Shown here piece by piece: positions 25,285-34,738 of a stretch of 64,000 nucleotides of DNA; positions within the stretch are counted from its first letter, which is position 1, and every line of letters begins with the position of its first letter. The translations under genes and the position numbers were made by a program. The notes below the pieces were generated by a model. That model saw only the letters and a list, made by a program, of their open reading frames with translations. It ran no database searches and was not told the DNA's origin. The stretch is from Lachnospiraceae bacterium UBA3689 (GTDB lineage: Bacteria; Bacillota; Clostridia; Lachnospirales; Lachnospiraceae). The DNA is taken from positions 62,001-126,000 of the forward strand of contig DFIU01000010.1 in assembly GCA_002371465.1 (NCBI GenBank), given 5' to 3'.

Positions 25285-26961
25285 ATGAGTGATGAACTGA
25301 AGAACCAGGGATATCCGTCAGATGAGACCAAGCCCACGGACCAGAATCATAATCAGCAGGACCAGCAAAATGTCAATGAGGAGTCACAGGAGACCTACCA
25401 CAGTCCCTATGATTCCTACCGCTTCAAGACCCCGGAAGGGATGGGGCAGACGGAGCACCAGGATGGACCCTCGTCCTATGGTCCTGCTTCCTCGGATAGT
25501 CGGACTGACTTTTACCACACTCAGAACTCCGGTTTTGAACCGGGTGGTAAGCAGCCCCGGAAGCCCAAACAGCCCAAGCGTCCCGGTGGGACCGGCAAGA
25601 AGGTTGGAATCGCCGTTCTCGTTGCCTGCGCCTTTGGAGCGGCTGCTGCGGTCGTTTTCTTCTCCCTGTCGGCACTTTTTGGAAGCGCGTCTACTAAGAG
25701 TCCGGATTCCAAAGCTCAGAGTGAAGTCCAGATCGGAAATGATGAGAGTAAGGCGCAGGGCAGTGACTCTCAGAAGGATAATAAAGACAGCTTAAAAGCT
25801 ACGGATCCGGAAGAGGTTGAGGACCAGGCAAAGGCGGAGAGTGATTCAACCGGGGATCTGACGATTCCGGAGGTGACCAAGAAGGTCGTGCCTTCCATGG
25901 TGGCAATCACCAATACCTCCGTTCAGCAGTACCAGGACTTCTTCGGCGAGACCTACGACCAGAAGAGCGTCAGCGCCGGCAGCGGAATTATCGTCGGTGA
26001 GACGGACGATGCCCTCCTGATTGCGACCAACGACCATGTCATTTCGGATTCTCACGATATCACCGTGACCTTTGTGGACGATTCCGCCATCGCCGGAACG
26101 ATCCGCGGCACGGATGCGGACAATGATCTTGCCATCGTCTCGGTCAAGAAGAGCGATATCCCGGAGAAGACCCAAAAGGCAATTTCCATCGTGACGGTCG
26201 GAGATTCCGACAGCGTCCAGGTCGGTCAGTCGGTCGTCGCCATCGGCAATGCCCTGGGCTACGGTCAGTCGGTTTCCGCCGGTATCGTCTCCGCCCTCAA
26301 TCGGGATGTCAAGGATGCCGACGGCAGTTCCAGAAAGGTCATCCAGACGGATGCCTCCATCAACCCCGGCAATTCGGGCGGCGCCCTCCTCAACATGAAG
26401 GGGGAGCTGATCGGAATCAATGAGGCAAAACTGGTCGATGAGAGCGTCGAGGGTGTCGGTTATGCTATCCCCATGTCGATCGCAGAACCCATTTTGACCA
26501 AACTGGGCAGCAGGGCAAGCCGGGAACGCGTATCAAGCGATCACGCCTCTTATCTGGGCATTTCCTGCGTGACCATGCCCAGCCAGTACACCCAGCAGGG
26601 TTATCCCGAGGGTGTCTATGTCGCCTCTGTTGTGAGCGGAGGTCCTGCTGACAAGGCGGGTCTTAAGCAGGGGGATATCATCACCTCCTTCGATGGGACT
26701 TCGGTTACGACCAAGGAAGCCCTCTTAAATCTCCTGGAGTACTATTCCTCCGGCGAGAAGGTCTCCCTCTCCGTCAGCCGGGTAAACCGTGGAGAGAGCG
26801 ACTTTGATAAGAAGAAGATCACGATCGAGTTGGGAGCCAAGTCCAATTCGGGCCTTAATATCGAAAATCCTTCCGAGGGAGAGAAGAATGGAAATGGATC
26901 GGGCAGCGGATTGTTTGGGAATAACGACAACAACGGTCTCTTCAGCTTCTTCAATAATTAA
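25285..26961 (+). CDS. HtrA/DegP-type membrane-anchored serine protease with PDZ domain
   Basis: A quality-control protease that degrades misfolded proteins outside the membrane. The 558 residues hold a hydrophilic, Gln/Pro-rich cytoplasmic N-terminus (1-about 105), one membrane helix (about 108-132), an acidic/Ser-rich linker, a trypsin-like domain with His251 (TNDHVI), Asp281 (DNDLAIV) and Ser364 (NPGNSGGAL), and one PDZ domain (about 410-515) with YPEGVYVASVVSGGPADKAG. The C-terminus is Gly/Asn-rich. AAAGGAG precedes the ATG. The gene stands alone between terminators. Bacillus relatives answer to the CssRS system, but no regulator is nearby here. Confidence 0.93.
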   Translation: MSDELKNQGYPSDETKPTDQNHNQQDQQNVNEESQETYHSPYDSYRFKTPEGMGQTEHQDGPSSYGPASSDSRTDFYHTQNSGFEPGGKQPRKPKQPKRPGGTGKKVGIAVLVACAFGAAAAVVFFSLSALFGSASTKSPDSKAQSEVQIGNDESKAQGSDSQKDNKDSLKATDPEEVEDQAKAESDSTGDLTIPEVTKKVVPSMVAITNTSVQQYQDFFGETYDQKSVSAGSGIIVGETDDALLIATNDHVISDSHDITVTFVDDSAIAGTIRGTDADNDLAIVSVKKSDIPEKTQKAISIVTVGDSDSVQVGQSVVAIGNALGYGQSVSAGIVSALNRDVKDADGSSRKVIQTDASINPGNSGGALLNMKGELIGINEAKLVDESVEGVGYAIPMSIAEPILTKLGSRASRERVSSDHASYLGISCVTMPSQYTQQGYPEGVYVASVVSGGPADKAGLKQGDIITSFDGTSVTTKEALLNLLEYYSSGEKVSLSVSRVNRGESDFDKKKITIELGAKSNSGLNIENPSEGEKNGNGSGSGLFGNNDNNGLFSFFNN

Positions 26962-27000
26962 AGCGGTTATACAGTCAAAAAGCAGCGATCGAGGTATAAA

Positions 27001-27047
27001 ACCAGTCGGGTGTTTGCATAAAATTGCAAACACCCGACTGGTTTTTT
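27001..27047 (+). terminator. strong rho-independent terminator after the protease gene
   Basis: A perfect 18-base stem (27001-27018 with 27025-27042), 6-base loop TAAAAT, then a T run to 27047. The A-rich left flank could let it also work in the other direction. Confidence 0.92.
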
Positions 27048-27152
27048 ATAAGAAAAACGAATTTTTTGCCATCCATTTCCATATCACTCAAGGAGGCGGT
27101 CTATACCTTTTCAACTGACAACTCTTTTACACCATCTGATGGAAATGAAAAC

Positions 27153-27181
27153 TTGAGACACACAGACTAAGGGGCTATAAT
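27153..27181 (+). promoter_or_regulatory. sigma-A promoter of clpX
   Basis: TTGAGA (27153-27158), 17-base spacer, consensus TATAAT (27176-27181). The clpX start codon is 31 bases beyond. No CtsR- or CIRCE-like operator is visible next to it. Confidence 0.88.
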
Positions 27182-27211
27182 AGTGGTAAATTGGTGAAAC
27201 AGAGGATATAT

Positions 27212-28633
27212 ATGTCAGATAATTTGAGTGATGACCAAAACAAGCACATAGATGGAGCGAATCAGAAGGAAAGGCCAGCCTGCTCCGTCTGCCACCGATC
27301 GGAAAAGGAGGCGGGTCCCCTTCTTCGACTTCCCAACCATCTCTATCTGTGCGGCGACTGTGCCCAGAAGAGCATGGATGAGATGCAGAATCGGCTGGAT
27401 CTTAATTCTGTTTTAGAAGATATTCCCAATATGAGCTTTCTCAACCTGGGGGATCTCTTCGGAGGCTCGCCAAAAAAGGCGGACCGGGCTGATAAGCAGG
27501 AGGCGGAAAATTTTGATTTAAAGGAAGTGCCGGCTCCCCATGTGATGAAGGCAAAGCTTGATCAGTATGTGATCGGACAGGACCACGCCAAGAAGGTACT
27601 GGCGGTCGCGGTCTATAACCACTATAAGCGGATTGCCGAGGAGCAGAAGATCGAGCAGGAGGGCAAGGACCAGAATCGCCAGCTGACTTTTGATGATTTT
27701 AAAGAGTCGGTGGAGATCCAAAAGTCCAACATTTTAATGATCGGACCGACCGGCAGCGGCAAGACTTACCTGGTCCAGACCCTGGCTAGGATGCTGGACG
27801 TCCCCCTTGCCATGACGGACGCGACCTCCCTGACCGAGGCGGGCTATATCGGGGACGATATCGAGAGCGTCGTTTCCAAGCTTTTAGCTGCGGCGGGAAA
27901 TAATGTCGCCAAGGCGGAACATGGGATCATTTTTATCGATGAAATCGATAAGATCGCCAAGAAGCGAAATACCAACCAGCGGGATGTGAGCGGAGAGGCA
28001 GTCCAGCAGGGCATGCTGAGGCTGTTGGAAGGGGCTGAGGTGGAGGTCCCGGTCGGAGCGGCAAGTAAAAATGCCATGGTACCCATGAAGATGGTCAATA
28101 CCCGCAACATCCTCTTTATCGTAGGCGGAGCCTTCCCGGGATTGGAAGATATCATCAAGGAGCGGCTGAACCGCCACCAGTCTATCGGCTTTCATGCGGA
28201 TTTAAAGGACCAGTACGACCATGAGCCCAATCTGATTCGCCGGATCACGACAGAGGACCTGCGGAAGTTCGGGATGATACCGGAATTTCTTGGGCGACTT
28301 CCCATCATCTGTCCCCTCGAAAGTCTTACGGAAGAGATGCTGGTGGAGATTTTAAAGGAGCCCAAAAATGCCATCCTTCGCCAGTACCAGGTTCTGCTTG
28401 CCATGGATGAGGTGAAGCTCAGTTTTGAAGAGGACGCTATTAGGGCGATCGCCCGGCGTGCCCTGGAGAAAGACACCGGAGCCCGGGCTCTGCGCTCTAT
28501 TCTCGAATCCCTGATGCTGGATATCATGTATGAGATCCCCAAGGATGAGAATATCGGGGAGGTTGTCATCACCAGGGATTATGTGAACCAGTGCGGCGGA
28601 CCTAAGATTATCATGCGGGGGCAGGCTGTTTAA
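27212..28633 (+). CDS. clpX: ATP-dependent Clp protease ATP-binding subunit ClpX
   Basis: AAA+ unfoldase that feeds proteins to ClpP. I choose ATG 27212, five bases after AGAGGA, over the in-frame TTG at 27191. The N-terminal zinc-binding domain has two Cys pairs (CSVC and CGDC, about residues 21-51). The AAA+ core shows Walker A GPTGSGKT (near 178), the pore loop as GYIG rather than the more common GYVG, Walker B IIFIDEIDKI, and the NRHQSIGF loop that docks on ClpP. Length 473 is slightly above average, from an inserted Lys/Glu/Gln stretch before Walker A. In many Firmicutes clpX follows tig and clpP; here neither is adjacent, so ClpP must be encoded elsewhere. Confidence 0.95.
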   Translation: MSDNLSDDQNKHIDGANQKERPACSVCHRSEKEAGPLLRLPNHLYLCGDCAQKSMDEMQNRLDLNSVLEDIPNMSFLNLGDLFGGSPKKADRADKQEAENFDLKEVPAPHVMKAKLDQYVIGQDHAKKVLAVAVYNHYKRIAEEQKIEQEGKDQNRQLTFDDFKESVEIQKSNILMIGPTGSGKTYLVQTLARMLDVPLAMTDATSLTEAGYIGDDIESVVSKLLAAAGNNVAKAEHGIIFIDEIDKIAKKRNTNQRDVSGEAVQQGMLRLLEGAEVEVPVGAASKNAMVPMKMVNTRNILFIVGGAFPGLEDIIKERLNRHQSIGFHADLKDQYDHEPNLIRRITTEDLRKFGMIPEFLGRLPIICPLESLTEEMLVEILKEPKNAILRQYQVLLAMDEVKLSFEEDAIRAIARRALEKDTGARALRSILESLMLDIMYEIPKDENIGEVVITRDYVNQCGGPKIIMRGQAV

Positions 28634-28668
28634 GAAAAACAAAGGACGAAAGAAAGGAGATTTGCAGT

Positions 28669-29154
28669 ATGTCAGAAGATTTTTTCGGAGACCTTGGTAA
28701 ATCCATTTCGCGTTATACCCAAAACGCAGTCGATAAAACCAGCACCTTCTTTGAGGCGACCAAGATCAGTGCCCAGATCTCCACGGAGCAAAAGGAGATC
28801 GACAAGCTCTACCAGAAAATCGGGGAGACGGTCTATCGAAGGGCGGAGAGCCGGCAGATGCAGCTTGACGACGATCTGGCGGCTTTTGTCGAGGAGATCC
28901 GCAGTCACCGGGAGCAGATCAGCTCCCGCAGGAAAGATCTTGCCGATGTAAAGGGCAAGAAGGTCTGCCCCAGCTGCGGGGAGCTGATCCCCAGAGAGGT
29001 CGCTTTCTGCCCCAAGTGCGGTGCCCCTTCCCCCGCGGATGAGGACCGGGAAGAGGCGGACCAGCCCAAAGAGGATACCGCTGAGCAGGAAGCAGAAGAA
29101 AGTGCTTCAACTACTGAAGAAGCAGCCGGATCGGTGAAGGAAGGACAGCAGTAA
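28669..29154 (+). CDS. zinc-ribbon protein with N-terminal helical region
   Basis: A 161-residue cytoplasmic protein of unknown function. Residues 1-95 are amphipathic and probably form long helices or a coiled coil (EQKEIDKLYQKIGETVYRR, HREQISSRRKDLADVK). Residues about 99-118 make a zinc ribbon with CPSC and CPKC. The last 40 residues are Glu/Ala/Ser-rich and probably disordered. Similar short zinc-ribbon proteins are common in Clostridia. It lies 35 bases after clpX behind AAAGGAG, so it is probably cotranscribed from the clpX promoter. Confidence 0.8.
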   Translation: MSEDFFGDLGKSISRYTQNAVDKTSTFFEATKISAQISTEQKEIDKLYQKIGETVYRRAESRQMQLDDDLAAFVEEIRSHREQISSRRKDLADVKGKKVCPSCGELIPREVAFCPKCGAPSPADEDREEADQPKEDTAEQEAEESASTTEEAAGSVKEGQQ

Positions 29155-29251
29155 AAGCCTCTTTTCGGGGTGCCAGGCTGGCTCGTTCAGCGGATCTTAA
29201 ACTTCCCCACCAGAAATTTTGAAAATTTATCGAAAAAAAGAAAAAACTTAG

Positions 29252-29280
29252 TTGACAGACAGGATAAAGCATAGTATGAT
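29252..29280 (+). promoter_or_regulatory. strong sigma-A promoter of tRNA-Leu
   Basis: Consensus TTGACA (29252-29257), 17-base spacer, TATGAT (29275-29280). Transcription should begin near 29286, about 27 bases before the mature tRNA. Confidence 0.9.
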
Positions 29281-29283
29281 AGC

Positions 29284-29310
29284 AACCGTTGACACAGGAA
29301 GTCAACGGTT
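29284..29310. promoter_or_regulatory. perfect inverted repeat at the tRNA-Leu transcription start
   Basis: AACCGTTGAC (29284-29293) and its exact complement GTCAACGGTT (29301-29310), 7-base loop. It fills the gap between the -10 box and the tRNA and ends 2 bases before the mature 5' end, so it is either a DNA operator or a leader hairpin removed by RNase P. Confidence 0.7.
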
Positions 29311-29312
29311 TC

Positions 29313-29396
29313 GCAGAAGTGGCGGAATTGGCAGACGCGCAGGCTTCAGGTGCCTGTTGTAGCAATACAGTGAGGGTTCAAGTCCCTTCTTCTGCA
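29313..29396 (+). tRNA. tRNA-Leu (anticodon CAG)
   Basis: An 84-base class II tRNA. The acceptor arm GCAGAAG (29313-29319) pairs with CTTCTGC (29389-29395), with A as discriminator. The anticodon stem CAGGC/GCCTG encloses TTCAGGT, giving anticodon CAG for CUG codons. The variable arm is long, as expected for Leu, and the T loop reads TTCAAGT. CCA is not encoded. Confidence 0.97.
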
Positions 29397-29402
29397 TCGA
29401 AG

Positions 29403-29436
29403 AAAAAGCCGGTATCCGAGAGGATGCCGGTTTTTT
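29403..29436 (+). terminator. rho-independent terminator after tRNA-Leu
   Basis: CCGGTATCC / GGATGCCGG stem with GAGA loop, flanked by AAAAA on the left and six T on the right. Confidence 0.9.
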
Positions 29437-29476
29437 CTTGCCCATTTTTCCGCATTGTGCCACGTGACCCTTTTTC

Positions 29477-29505
29477 TTGCAAATGGGGTCCCCGTGAGCT
29501 ACAAT
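29477..29505 (+). promoter_or_regulatory. promoter of carAB
   Basis: TTGCAA (29477-29482), 17-base spacer, TACAAT (29500-29505), 31 bases before the GTG start of carA. No PyrR-type attenuator is apparent in this short leader. Confidence 0.75.
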
Positions 29506-29536
29506 AGCTAAAGTTTAAAGAAAGGATGGTAATGAG

Positions 29537-30619
29537 GTGAAAGCATCCCTGATATTGGAAGACGGTACGGTATTTACCGGGACCAGCATCGGTTCGACCA
29601 GAACCTGTATTTCCGAAATTGTGTTTAACACGTCCATGACAGGTTACCTTGAGGTTCTGACGGATCCATCGTATGCCGGACAGGCGGTCTGTATGACCTA
29701 TCCGCTGATCGGAAATTACGGTATTTGTCTTGAGGATATGGAGTCCGGTCAGCCCTGGCCAGACGGTTACATTGTACGGGAACTCTCCCGACTTCCTAAT
29801 AACTTCCGTTCGGAAGGAACTATCCAGAATTTTTTAATGCAGCATGGAATTCCCGGTATTGCCGGAATTGATACAAGAGCCCTGACCCGGATCCTTCGTG
29901 AGAAGGGGACGATGAATGGCATGATCACAGCGGAAGATTACGACCTTGCCCAGGTCCTGCCCCTTTTGAAAGAGTATGTGCCGACGGGCGTCGTGGAAAA
30001 GGTGACCTGCAAGGGCCCTAAGCATCTGGCGGGAAATGGTCCCAGGGTCGCCTTATATGATTTTGGGAGTAAGGCGGACATCGCGGAGAATCTGCACAAG
30101 CGGGGCTGCGACGTCACCATCTACCCGGCGTCCACCCCGGCTGCGGAGGTGCTGGCTGCAGAGCCGGACGGCATCATGCTGTCAAACGGCCCTGGAGATC
30201 CCAAGGAAAATACTGATATTATCCGGGAAATAAAGAAGCTCTATGAGTCCGACGTGCCGATCTTTGCCATCTGCCTGGGTCACCAGCTCATGGCTTTAGC
30301 GACGGGGGCGGATACCTATAAGCTTAAGTATGGTCACCGAGGCGGCAACCATCCGGTCCGGGACCTGATGGGAAACGGCAGGGTCTATATCACCTCACAG
30401 AACCACGGCTATGCCGTCGATACGAAGAGCCTTGATCCTAAGATTGCAGTTCCGGCCTTTGAAAATGTCAACGACGGGACCAACGAGGGACTTCGGTATG
30501 TCGGCAAAAATATCATGACCGTTCAGTTTCATCCGGAGGCATGTCCCGGACCGCAGGACGCGAATTTCCTGTTTGACCGCTTTCTGGACATGATGAAGAA
30601 GGGAGAGGAGCATGCCTAA
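29537..30619 (+). CDS. carA: carbamoyl-phosphate synthase small (glutaminase) subunit
   Basis: Splits glutamine and passes ammonia to CarB. The N-terminal CarA domain (LILEDGTVFTG, NTSMTGYLEVLTDPSY) is followed by a class I amidotransferase domain with the nucleophile Cys in AICLGHQL and the catalytic His/Glu in QFHPEA. 360 residues is standard. The start is GTG 29537, preceded at some distance by AAAGGATGG. It overlaps carB by 8 bases, so subunit synthesis is coupled. Carbamoyl phosphate serves pyrimidines and arginine; no other gene of either pathway is next to it. Confidence 0.97.
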   Translation: MKASLILEDGTVFTGTSIGSTRTCISEIVFNTSMTGYLEVLTDPSYAGQAVCMTYPLIGNYGICLEDMESGQPWPDGYIVRELSRLPNNFRSEGTIQNFLMQHGIPGIAGIDTRALTRILREKGTMNGMITAEDYDLAQVLPLLKEYVPTGVVEKVTCKGPKHLAGNGPRVALYDFGSKADIAENLHKRGCDVTIYPASTPAAEVLAAEPDGIMLSNGPGDPKENTDIIREIKKLYESDVPIFAICLGHQLMALATGADTYKLKYGHRGGNHPVRDLMGNGRVYITSQNHGYAVDTKSLDPKIAVPAFENVNDGTNEGLRYVGKNIMTVQFHPEACPGPQDANFLFDRFLDMMKKGEEHA

Positions 30620-33600
30620 AAATCAGGATATTAAGAAGGTTCTCGTGATCGGGTCCGGTCCGATTGTCATCGGTCAGGCGGCGGAGTTCGACTACGCCGG
30701 CACCCAGGCTTGCCGGTCCCTCCATGAAGAGGGAATCGAGGTCGTCCTTTTGAACAGCAATCCGGCGACCATCATGACGGATAAGGATATCGCCGATGAA
30801 GTCTATATCGAACCGCTGACGACCGATGTCGTCAAAAAGATCATTGAAAAGGAAAAGCCGGATTCGGTCCTGCCCACCCTGGGCGGTCAGGCGGGTCTTA
30901 ACCTTGCCATGGAGCTGGCTGACAACGGCTATTTTGAGGACCATCCGGACGTTAAATTGATCGGAACGACGGCGCTTACCATCAAAAAGGCGGAAGACCG
31001 GCAGATGTTCAAGGACACCATGGAGAAGATCGGCGAGCCCATCGCCCCCTCCCAGGTCGTCCATGAAGTTGAGGAAGGCGTCGAATTTGCCAAACAGATC
31101 GGACTTCCGGTCGTCCTCCGTCCCGCCTACACCCTGGGCGGATCGGGCGGCGGTATCGCCCACGACGAGGACGAACTGCGGGAGATCCTGGCGAATGGTC
31201 TCAGACTGTCCCGGGTCAATGAAGTTCTGGTTGAAAAGAGTATAGCAGGCTGGAAAGAGGTCGAGTATGAGGTCATGCGCGACGCCAACGGCAACAAGAT
31301 CACGGTCTGCAACATGGAGAATATCGATCCGGTCGGCGTCCACACCGGGGATTCCATCGTCGTCGCTCCCTCCCAGACCCTGGGAGATAAGGAGTACCAG
31401 ATGCTGCGGACTTCGGCTTTGAATATCATTGAGGAGCTGAATATCACGGGCGGCTGCAACGTCCAGTACGCTTTAAATCCGGATTCCTTTGAATACTGCG
31501 TCATCGAGGTCAATCCCCGGGTCAGCCGCAGCTCGGCGCTGGCATCCAAGGCGACCGGCTATCCCATTGCCAAGGTTTCCGCCAAGATCGCCCTGGGCTA
31601 TACGCTCGATGAGATCCCCAACGCGATTACGAAGAAGACCTACGCCTCCTTTGAGCCCATGCTGGATTACTGCGTGGTCAAGATGCCGCGTCTGCCCTTT
31701 GACAAGTTCATTACCGCCAGGCACACGCTGACGACCCAGATGAAGGCAACCGGTGAGGTCATGGCGATCTGCAGCAGCTTTGAGGGCGCGCTGATGAAGG
31801 CGATCCGGTCCCTGGAGCAGCACGTCGATTCCCTTATGTCCTACGACTTCAGCCAGGAGGACGACGAAACCTTTCTGGAGGATCTGAAAGCGGTGGATGA
31901 CCGCAGAATCTGGCGGATTGCCGAGGCGGTCCGGCGGCACATCCCCTATGAGGAGATCGCCCGCATTTCCGGCATCGACATCTGGTTCATTGATAAGATC
32001 GCGATTCTGGTCGGCATGGAGTATTCCTTAAAGGCGCAGAAGCTGACGCCCCACCTGCTGCGGGAGGCGAAGCGGCTGGAGTTCCCCGATTCCATCATCG
32101 CGGACTTATCCGGTGTTCCGGAAGAGGAGATCCGGACCATGCGCTTTGAAAATGGGATCACGGCTTCCTTTAAGATGGTCGATACCTGCGCGGCGGAATT
32201 TAAGGCGGAGACCCCCTATTTCTACTCGGTCTACGGCGGAGAAAATGAGGCGATTGCCAACCACGACCGCAAGAAGGTCCTGGTTCTGGGCTCCGGTCCC
32301 ATCCGGATCGGTCAGGGCATTGAATTTGACTTCTGTTCCGTTCACTGCACCTGGGCTTTCCAGAAAGAGGGCTGGGAGACCATCATCATCAACAACAATC
32401 CGGAGACCGTTTCCACGGACTTTGATATCGCGGACCGGCTCTACTTTGAGCCGCTGACGCCCGAGGATGTGGAAAATGTCGTCAAGGTGGAGCAGCCTGA
32501 CGGGGCAGTTGTACAGTTCGGCGGTCAGACCGCCATCAAGCTGACCGAAGCCCTGATGAAAATGGGCGTCCCCATCCTGGGGACGGACGCGGACGATGTG
32601 GACGCGGCGGAGGACCGGGAGCGCTTCGATGAGGTTCTCTCTTCCTGCGGCATCAAGCGGCCCAAGGGCGAGACGGTCTATACGGCGGAAGAGGCTAAGG
32701 CGGTCGCTCACAGACTGGGCTATCCGGTTCTGGTCCGGCCCTCCTATGTCCTGGGCGGTCAGGGCATGCAGATCGCCATCAGCGACGAGGATATCGACCA
32801 GTACATCGGCATCATCAACCGCTACACCCAGGACCACCCGATCCTGGTCGACAAGTACATGCTGGGCAAAGAGTGCGAGGTCGACGCCGTCTGCGACGGT
32901 ACGGACATTCTGATCCCGGGCATCATGGAGCATGTAGAGCGCGCCGGCATCCACTCCGGCGATTCCATTTCCGTCTATCCCGCCCAGGCGATCAGCCAGA
33001 AGGCTAAGGATAAGATCGTCGACTATACGGAGAAGCTGGCAAAAGCCCTCCATGTCAAGGGCATGATCAACATCCAGTTCATCGACCAGGGCGACGACGT
33101 CTACATCATCGAGGTCAACCCCCGATCGTCCCGTACGGTGCCCTACATCAGCAAGGTGACCGGCATCCCGATCGTCCCCCTTGCCGCCAAGTGCATTTTA
33201 GGACACACGATCCGGGAAATGGGCTACGAGCCGGGGCTTCAGAAGGAAGCCGCCTATATCGCGGTCAAGATGCCGGTCTTCTCCTTTGAGAAGATCCGGG
33301 ACGCGGATATCAGTCTGGGACCGGAGATGAAATCGACCGGCGAGGCTTTAGGGATCGCGGCCGACTTCAATGAGGCTCTCTATAAGGCTTTCCTGGGCGC
33401 CGGCATCAACCTGCCCAAGTACAAGAACATGATCATCACGGTTCGGGATGAGGATAAGGAAGCGATTACGCCGATTGCCGCCCGCTTTGAAAAGCTGGGC
33501 TACCGGATCTATTCCACCCAGGGGACGGCGGAGTATCTCAACGCCCACGGCGTCCATGCGGTTCGGACCAACAAGCTGGAGCAGTCCCACCCCAATCTGA

Positions 33601-33818
33601 TGGACCTGATCCTGGGTCACAAGATCGACCTGGTCATCGACCTGCCGCCCCAGGGCATCGAACACCAGCACGACGGCTTCGTTATTCGCAGAAATGCCAT
33701 CGAGACCGGCGTCAACGTCCTGACCGCCATCGACACGGCAAATGCCCTGGCGACTTCTCTTGAGAATACGGACAAGGAAAATCTGACCCTTGTGGATATC
33801 GCTGAAATATCCTCCTGA
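30612..33818 (+). CDS. carB: carbamoyl-phosphate synthase large subunit
   Basis: Makes carbamoyl phosphate from bicarbonate, ammonia and two ATP. At 1068 residues it is full length, with two homologous ATP-grasp halves: the first opens with VLVIGSGPIVIGQAAEFDY, the second (near 555) with VLVLGSGPIRIGQGIEFDF. Ligand-loop motifs such as ENIDPVGVHTGDSIVVAPSQ and EHVERAGIHSGDS are in place, and the C-terminal MGS-like allosteric domain (from about 935) ends with GVNVLTAIDTANAL. The downstream uppP promoter lies in its last codons. Confidence 0.98.
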   Translation: MPKNQDIKKVLVIGSGPIVIGQAAEFDYAGTQACRSLHEEGIEVVLLNSNPATIMTDKDIADEVYIEPLTTDVVKKIIEKEKPDSVLPTLGGQAGLNLAMELADNGYFEDHPDVKLIGTTALTIKKAEDRQMFKDTMEKIGEPIAPSQVVHEVEEGVEFAKQIGLPVVLRPAYTLGGSGGGIAHDEDELREILANGLRLSRVNEVLVEKSIAGWKEVEYEVMRDANGNKITVCNMENIDPVGVHTGDSIVVAPSQTLGDKEYQMLRTSALNIIEELNITGGCNVQYALNPDSFEYCVIEVNPRVSRSSALASKATGYPIAKVSAKIALGYTLDEIPNAITKKTYASFEPMLDYCVVKMPRLPFDKFITARHTLTTQMKATGEVMAICSSFEGALMKAIRSLEQHVDSLMSYDFSQEDDETFLEDLKAVDDRRIWRIAEAVRRHIPYEEIARISGIDIWFIDKIAILVGMEYSLKAQKLTPHLLREAKRLEFPDSIIADLSGVPEEEIRTMRFENGITASFKMVDTCAAEFKAETPYFYSVYGGENEAIANHDRKKVLVLGSGPIRIGQGIEFDFCSVHCTWAFQKEGWETIIINNNPETVSTDFDIADRLYFEPLTPEDVENVVKVEQPDGAVVQFGGQTAIKLTEALMKMGVPILGTDADDVDAAEDRERFDEVLSSCGIKRPKGETVYTAEEAKAVAHRLGYPVLVRPSYVLGGQGMQIAISDEDIDQYIGIINRYTQDHPILVDKYMLGKECEVDAVCDGTDILIPGIMEHVERAGIHSGDSISVYPAQAISQKAKDKIVDYTEKLAKALHVKGMINIQFIDQGDDVYIIEVNPRSSRTVPYISKVTGIPIVPLAAKCILGHTIREMGYEPGLQKEAAYIAVKMPVFSFEKIRDADISLGPEMKSTGEALGIAADFNEALYKAFLGAGINLPKYKNMIITVRDEDKEAITPIAARFEKLGYRIYSTQGTAEYLNAHGVHAVRTNKLEQSHPNLMDLILGHKIDLVIDLPPQGIEHQHDGFVIRRNAIETGVNVLTAIDTANALATSLENTDKENLTLVDIAEISS

Positions 33819-33830
33819 CCATGCTATAAT
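33802..33830 (+). promoter_or_regulatory. probable promoter of uppP inside the carB end
   Basis: CTGAAA (33802-33807), 17-base spacer, consensus TATAAT (33825-33830). The uppP ATG lies 31 bases downstream. Confidence 0.65.
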
Positions 33831-33861
33831 CAAGACAACGTTCAGGATGGGAGATTAACTT

Positions 33862-34707
33862 ATGCTAGAAATACTTGCCATTATCATCCTCGGCATCGTA
33901 GAGGGCATTACCGAATGGCTGCCGGTCAGTTCGACGGGTCACATGCTGCTGGTCTACAAGATCTTTCATATCAGTGAGCAGGACCCCTTCTGGTCCATGT
34001 TCCTGGTCGTCATCCAGCTGGGAGCCATCCTGGCGGTCGTTGTGATCTACTGGACCAGGCTCTGGCCCTTCCACAGACCGGACCCGGAGGAACGAGGCAT
34101 TTTCAAGGTGATGAGCCGGTCCAAGTTCATCATGTGGATCAAGATCCTGGTGTCCTGCCTGCCGGCGGCGATCGTGGGACTGACCATCGATGACTGGATC
34201 GAGGCGCACCTCTACAACTATGTCGTGGTCGCCCTGATGCTGATCATTTACGGCATCTTGTTCATCCTGGTGGAGAACCGCAACCGGGGAAAACGCGCTA
34301 AGACCAGAAAGATCTCTCAGATATCCTTTCAGATGGCGCTCCTCATCGGCATCTTCCAGATGCTTGCTATCATACCGGGGACGTCCCGGTCGGGCGCGAC
34401 CATTCTGGGCGGCATCCTGCTCGGCATGTCACGGCGGCTGGCGTCGGAATACACCTTCTTTCTGGCGGTTCCGACCATGCTGGGAGCCAGCATCTTAAAG
34501 CTCGCCAAGTTCGGCGGGAACTTCACCGGGATTCAGATCTTCGATCTGATCCTGGGCATGGTGATCGCGTTTGTCGTTTCGGTCGTCGCGATCAAGTTCC
34601 TCATGCAGTACATCCGGGATCACAACTTTAAGGTCTTCGGCTGGTACCGAATCGGTCTGGGTATCCTGGTGCTTGCAGTCTTTGCCATCAGTTCCCTGAT
34701 CGCGTAA
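33862..34707 (+). CDS. uppP: undecaprenyl-diphosphatase
   Basis: Recycles undecaprenyl diphosphate to the monophosphate carrier that the wall and the glycan locus upstream both need. A 281-residue BacA-type membrane protein with the two family motifs: EGITEWLPVSSTGH (near 14-27) and IPGTSRSGATILGG (near 171-185), which carry the catalytic Glu, His and Arg residues. About eight membrane segments are visible. It has its own promoter and the carbamate kinase gene follows 31 bases later. The product also confers bacitracin tolerance in other species. Confidence 0.96.
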   Translation: MLEILAIIILGIVEGITEWLPVSSTGHMLLVYKIFHISEQDPFWSMFLVVIQLGAILAVVVIYWTRLWPFHRPDPEERGIFKVMSRSKFIMWIKILVSCLPAAIVGLTIDDWIEAHLYNYVVVALMLIIYGILFILVENRNRGKRAKTRKISQISFQMALLIGIFQMLAIIPGTSRSGATILGGILLGMSRRLASEYTFFLAVPTMLGASILKLAKFGGNFTGIQIFDLILGMVIAFVVSVVAIKFLMQYIRDHNFKVFGWYRIGLGILVLAVFAISSLIA

Positions 34708-34738
34708 ATGATCCACGATTTTTAGCGAGGTAGATGCG

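Noticed and set aside
29313..29396. tRNA-Leu as an integration site of a mobile element
   Set aside because: No integrase gene and no repeated tRNA 3' end are visible; housekeeping genes lie on both sides.
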